Assembly: GCA_024711125.1 (NCBI GenBank)
Contig: JANJTM010000010.1
Span: forward strand, 1-64,000
Direction of reading: 5' to 3'
Source: Rhodothermales bacterium
GTDB taxonomy: Bacteria; Bacteroidota; Rhodothermia; Rhodothermales; UBA10348
DNA: 64,000 nucleotides
Below the pieces are notes generated by a model. It was not told where the DNA came from and made no database searches. It saw only the letters and a list, made by a program, of their open reading frames with translations. Below, piece by piece: positions 62,671-64,000 of this stretch. A program made the position numbers and the translations under genes. Numbering within the stretch: position 1 is the first letter of the stretch; each line of letters opens with the position of its first letter.

Positions 62671-64000
62671 ATGGCACAGCGACTTCCGGTCTTTCTTTGG
62701 ACAACGATCCTGGTGCTTTGCACCGCGGTGCCTGCCTATGGCCAGCGCGTGATCTACGTGGACACCGACGCCGTCGGCGCGAACGACGGATCGTCCTGGG
62801 CGAATGCGTTCGTATTTCTGCGGGACGCGCTGGCGGTGGCGCATGACGGGGACGAGGTGTGGGTGGCCGAGGGGGTATACAGGCCGGACCAGGGAAGCGA
62901 CATAATTATCGGTGACCGCGATGCCTATTTCGAGGTTGAGCCGGGCGTGGCACTTATGGGAGGGTTCAGCGGCGACGAAGTGAGTCCGGGGGAGCGACGG
63001 CCAGCGGAACGCGAAACCGTCATTTCAGGTGACTTGATGGGAAACGACCCGCTGGGCTCGTTTCCCGAACCGGAATCGCCCGCATACCTGGACAATTCGT
63101 TCAGGCTGCTGAATGTCCGGTCGCGCGCCAACCAGCCTGTGACCACTTTTGACGGATTGACAGTCCGTGGGGCGAACGGCTCATCGGGACTGTCTCGTCA
63201 TGCGATTCGCGTCTGGTCTGGGCCGTGTGTACTGAGAGACGTTCGCATTATTGAGAATATGGGTACAGCCGGAAGTGGTGCATATCTCTCCGGAGGATGT
63301 CGGGTGGAGCACTCGGTGTTTGCCCGAAACAACACCGCGTATGACGCTGCCCTGACGGGCGGCGCCCTGGTCATGAGAGGGCCGGGGGTCATCTCAGGAA
63401 GTCATTTCGAGGACAACTATGGCAATGAAGGCGGAGGCCTCCGCGTGGGGCCCGACACCGTGATCGTTGCTCGATCGAGCTTTTTTCGAAACAGAGCCTG
63501 GGACGGCAGCGCGATTGCGATGACTCCGGGGGGATACACAGTCGCCATTTCATCACTTTTCATTTCGGGTTTTGCCAAATGCTCGGCGGGCGCGGTTCAG
63601 GTAGACGAGCATACATCGTTCGTGGCCATCAACAGCGTTTTTGCTTCAAATACGACCCCTGGAGATTGTAACGAGCTGGCGGGTGGAGGAGCTGTCCTTG
63701 TTTATAACGGGACTTTCGATGCCTTCAATTCCACGTTCGTCAATAATAGCGCACACACGGGCGACGTGCTGATCGCTCATGACGGAACCGGCGGGTTCTA
63801 CAACTCGATCGTCGCTGGCAATGGCGGTGTTTCGGCGCCTTCAGACATCGAGCTTCATGCATCAAAATTTGAAGCCTCGTATGTGATGCACGATGAGCCG
63901 CTCGCTGTGGACATGGTCCTCTCCGGTCAGAACATCCAGGCTCAACCGATCTTTCGTGACCCACGTGGGGCGGACGGAATCCTTGGAACCCTGGATGACA
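62671..64000 (+). CDS. Secreted right-handed beta-helix (polymorphic outer membrane protein-like) protein, 3' truncated by window edge
   Basis: The open frame from ATG 62671 runs to the window end (443 codons) without a stop. A signal peptide (about 1-24, PAYGQ) is followed by RVIYVDTDAVGANDGSSWAN and GDEVWVAEGVYRP, a start characteristic of secreted parallel beta-helix proteins. Then come many short repeats with glycine, Asn and hydrophobic strands (SVFARNNTA, SHFEDNYGNEGGG, SSFFRNRAWDGSA, STFVNNSAH). No catalytic residues recognised; pectate-lyase-like folds are often adhesins or binding proteins. Base composition is clearly lower in GC than the rest of the window. Confidence 0.88.
   Translation, partial: MAQRLPVFLWTTILVLCTAVPAYGQRVIYVDTDAVGANDGSSWANAFVFLRDALAVAHDGDEVWVAEGVYRPDQGSDIIIGDRDAYFEVEPGVALMGGFSGDEVSPGERRPAERETVISGDLMGNDPLGSFPEPESPAYLDNSFRLLNVRSRANQPVTTFDGLTVRGANGSSGLSRHAIRVWSGPCVLRDVRIIENMGTAGSGAYLSGGCRVEHSVFARNNTAYDAALTGGALVMRGPGVISGSHFEDNYGNEGGGLRVGPDTVIVARSSFFRNRAWDGSAIAMTPGGYTVAISSLFISGFAKCSAGAVQVDEHTSFVAINSVFASNTTPGDCNELAGGGAVLVYNGTFDAFNSTFVNNSAHTGDVLIAHDGTGGFYNSIVAGNGGVSAPSDIELHASKFEASYVMHDEPLAVDMVLSGQNIQAQPIFRDPRGADGILGTLDD

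Overview
The window is high-GC chromosomal DNA from a free-living, polysaccharide-degrading bacterium of the Bacteroidota/Rhodothermota kind. Evidence: several secreted proteins end in type IX secretion (T9SS) sorting domains, including the YPNPFNP motif; there are PorV/PorQ-type and TonB-dependent outer-membrane proteins; a TAnnTTTG-type promoter lies upstream of the TonB receptor gene; and the base composition resembles Rhodothermales. This placement is inferred, since no rRNA is present. I saw no tRNA, rRNA, CRISPR array, insertion sequence or phage.

Layout. 1-2603: electron-transfer flavoprotein (etfB cut by the left edge, etfA) and an acyl-CoA dehydrogenase. 2656-5442: a SAM-I riboswitch with terminator, then metY-metX. 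5476-22979: a glucuronoxylan locus. It holds a GH43 xylosidase, KDPG aldolase, KDG kinase, a three-part TRAP transporter and glucuronate isomerase, then on the minus strand GH10 xylanase, GH115 alpha-glucuronidase and a GntR/FadR-type regulator, then on the plus strand a GH3 enzyme, a GPH-type sugar symporter and a second GH10. 22931-26613: an SGNH-hydrolase/TPR protein and a parvulin-type isomerase. 26680-38943: a minus-strand surface system read in the order TonB receptor, 1142-residue T9SS protein, PorV-like barrel, multi-domain CBM protein, GH9 endoglucanase. 39112-50688: mainly housekeeping genes (nth, uvrC, radical SAM, VOC protein, peroxiredoxin, dnaA, PdeM-like nuclease, Lhr-type helicase, mreB, a small lipoprotein). 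50689-51026: a gene-free, AT-richer stretch with DnaA-box-like sites and perfect inverted repeats. 51027-62379: DUF1835 protein, dnaE2, GH16, a T9SS-type GH10, infA, SDR, cyclophilin, a beta-hydroxyacid dehydrogenase and a GNAT. 62380-64000: lower-GC DNA with a gene relic and the start of a beta-helix protein that runs off the window.

How the genes work together. GH10 lipoproteins would cut xylan and GH115 would release (4-O-methyl)glucuronic acid. GH43 and the signal-less, probably cytoplasmic GH3 would trim xylo-oligosaccharides. The GPH symporter probably carries oligosaccharides and the TRAP system probably carries uronate. UxaC, KdgK and KDPG aldolase supply part of the uronate-to-pyruvate route; mannonate dehydrogenase and dehydratase are not in the window. 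One GntR/FadR regulator sits at the divergent promoter with a palindrome over the -10 element. The SusD-less TonB/T9SS/PorV/CBM/GH9 block looks like a second, cellulose- or beta-glucan-directed surface apparatus and is the most interesting system here.
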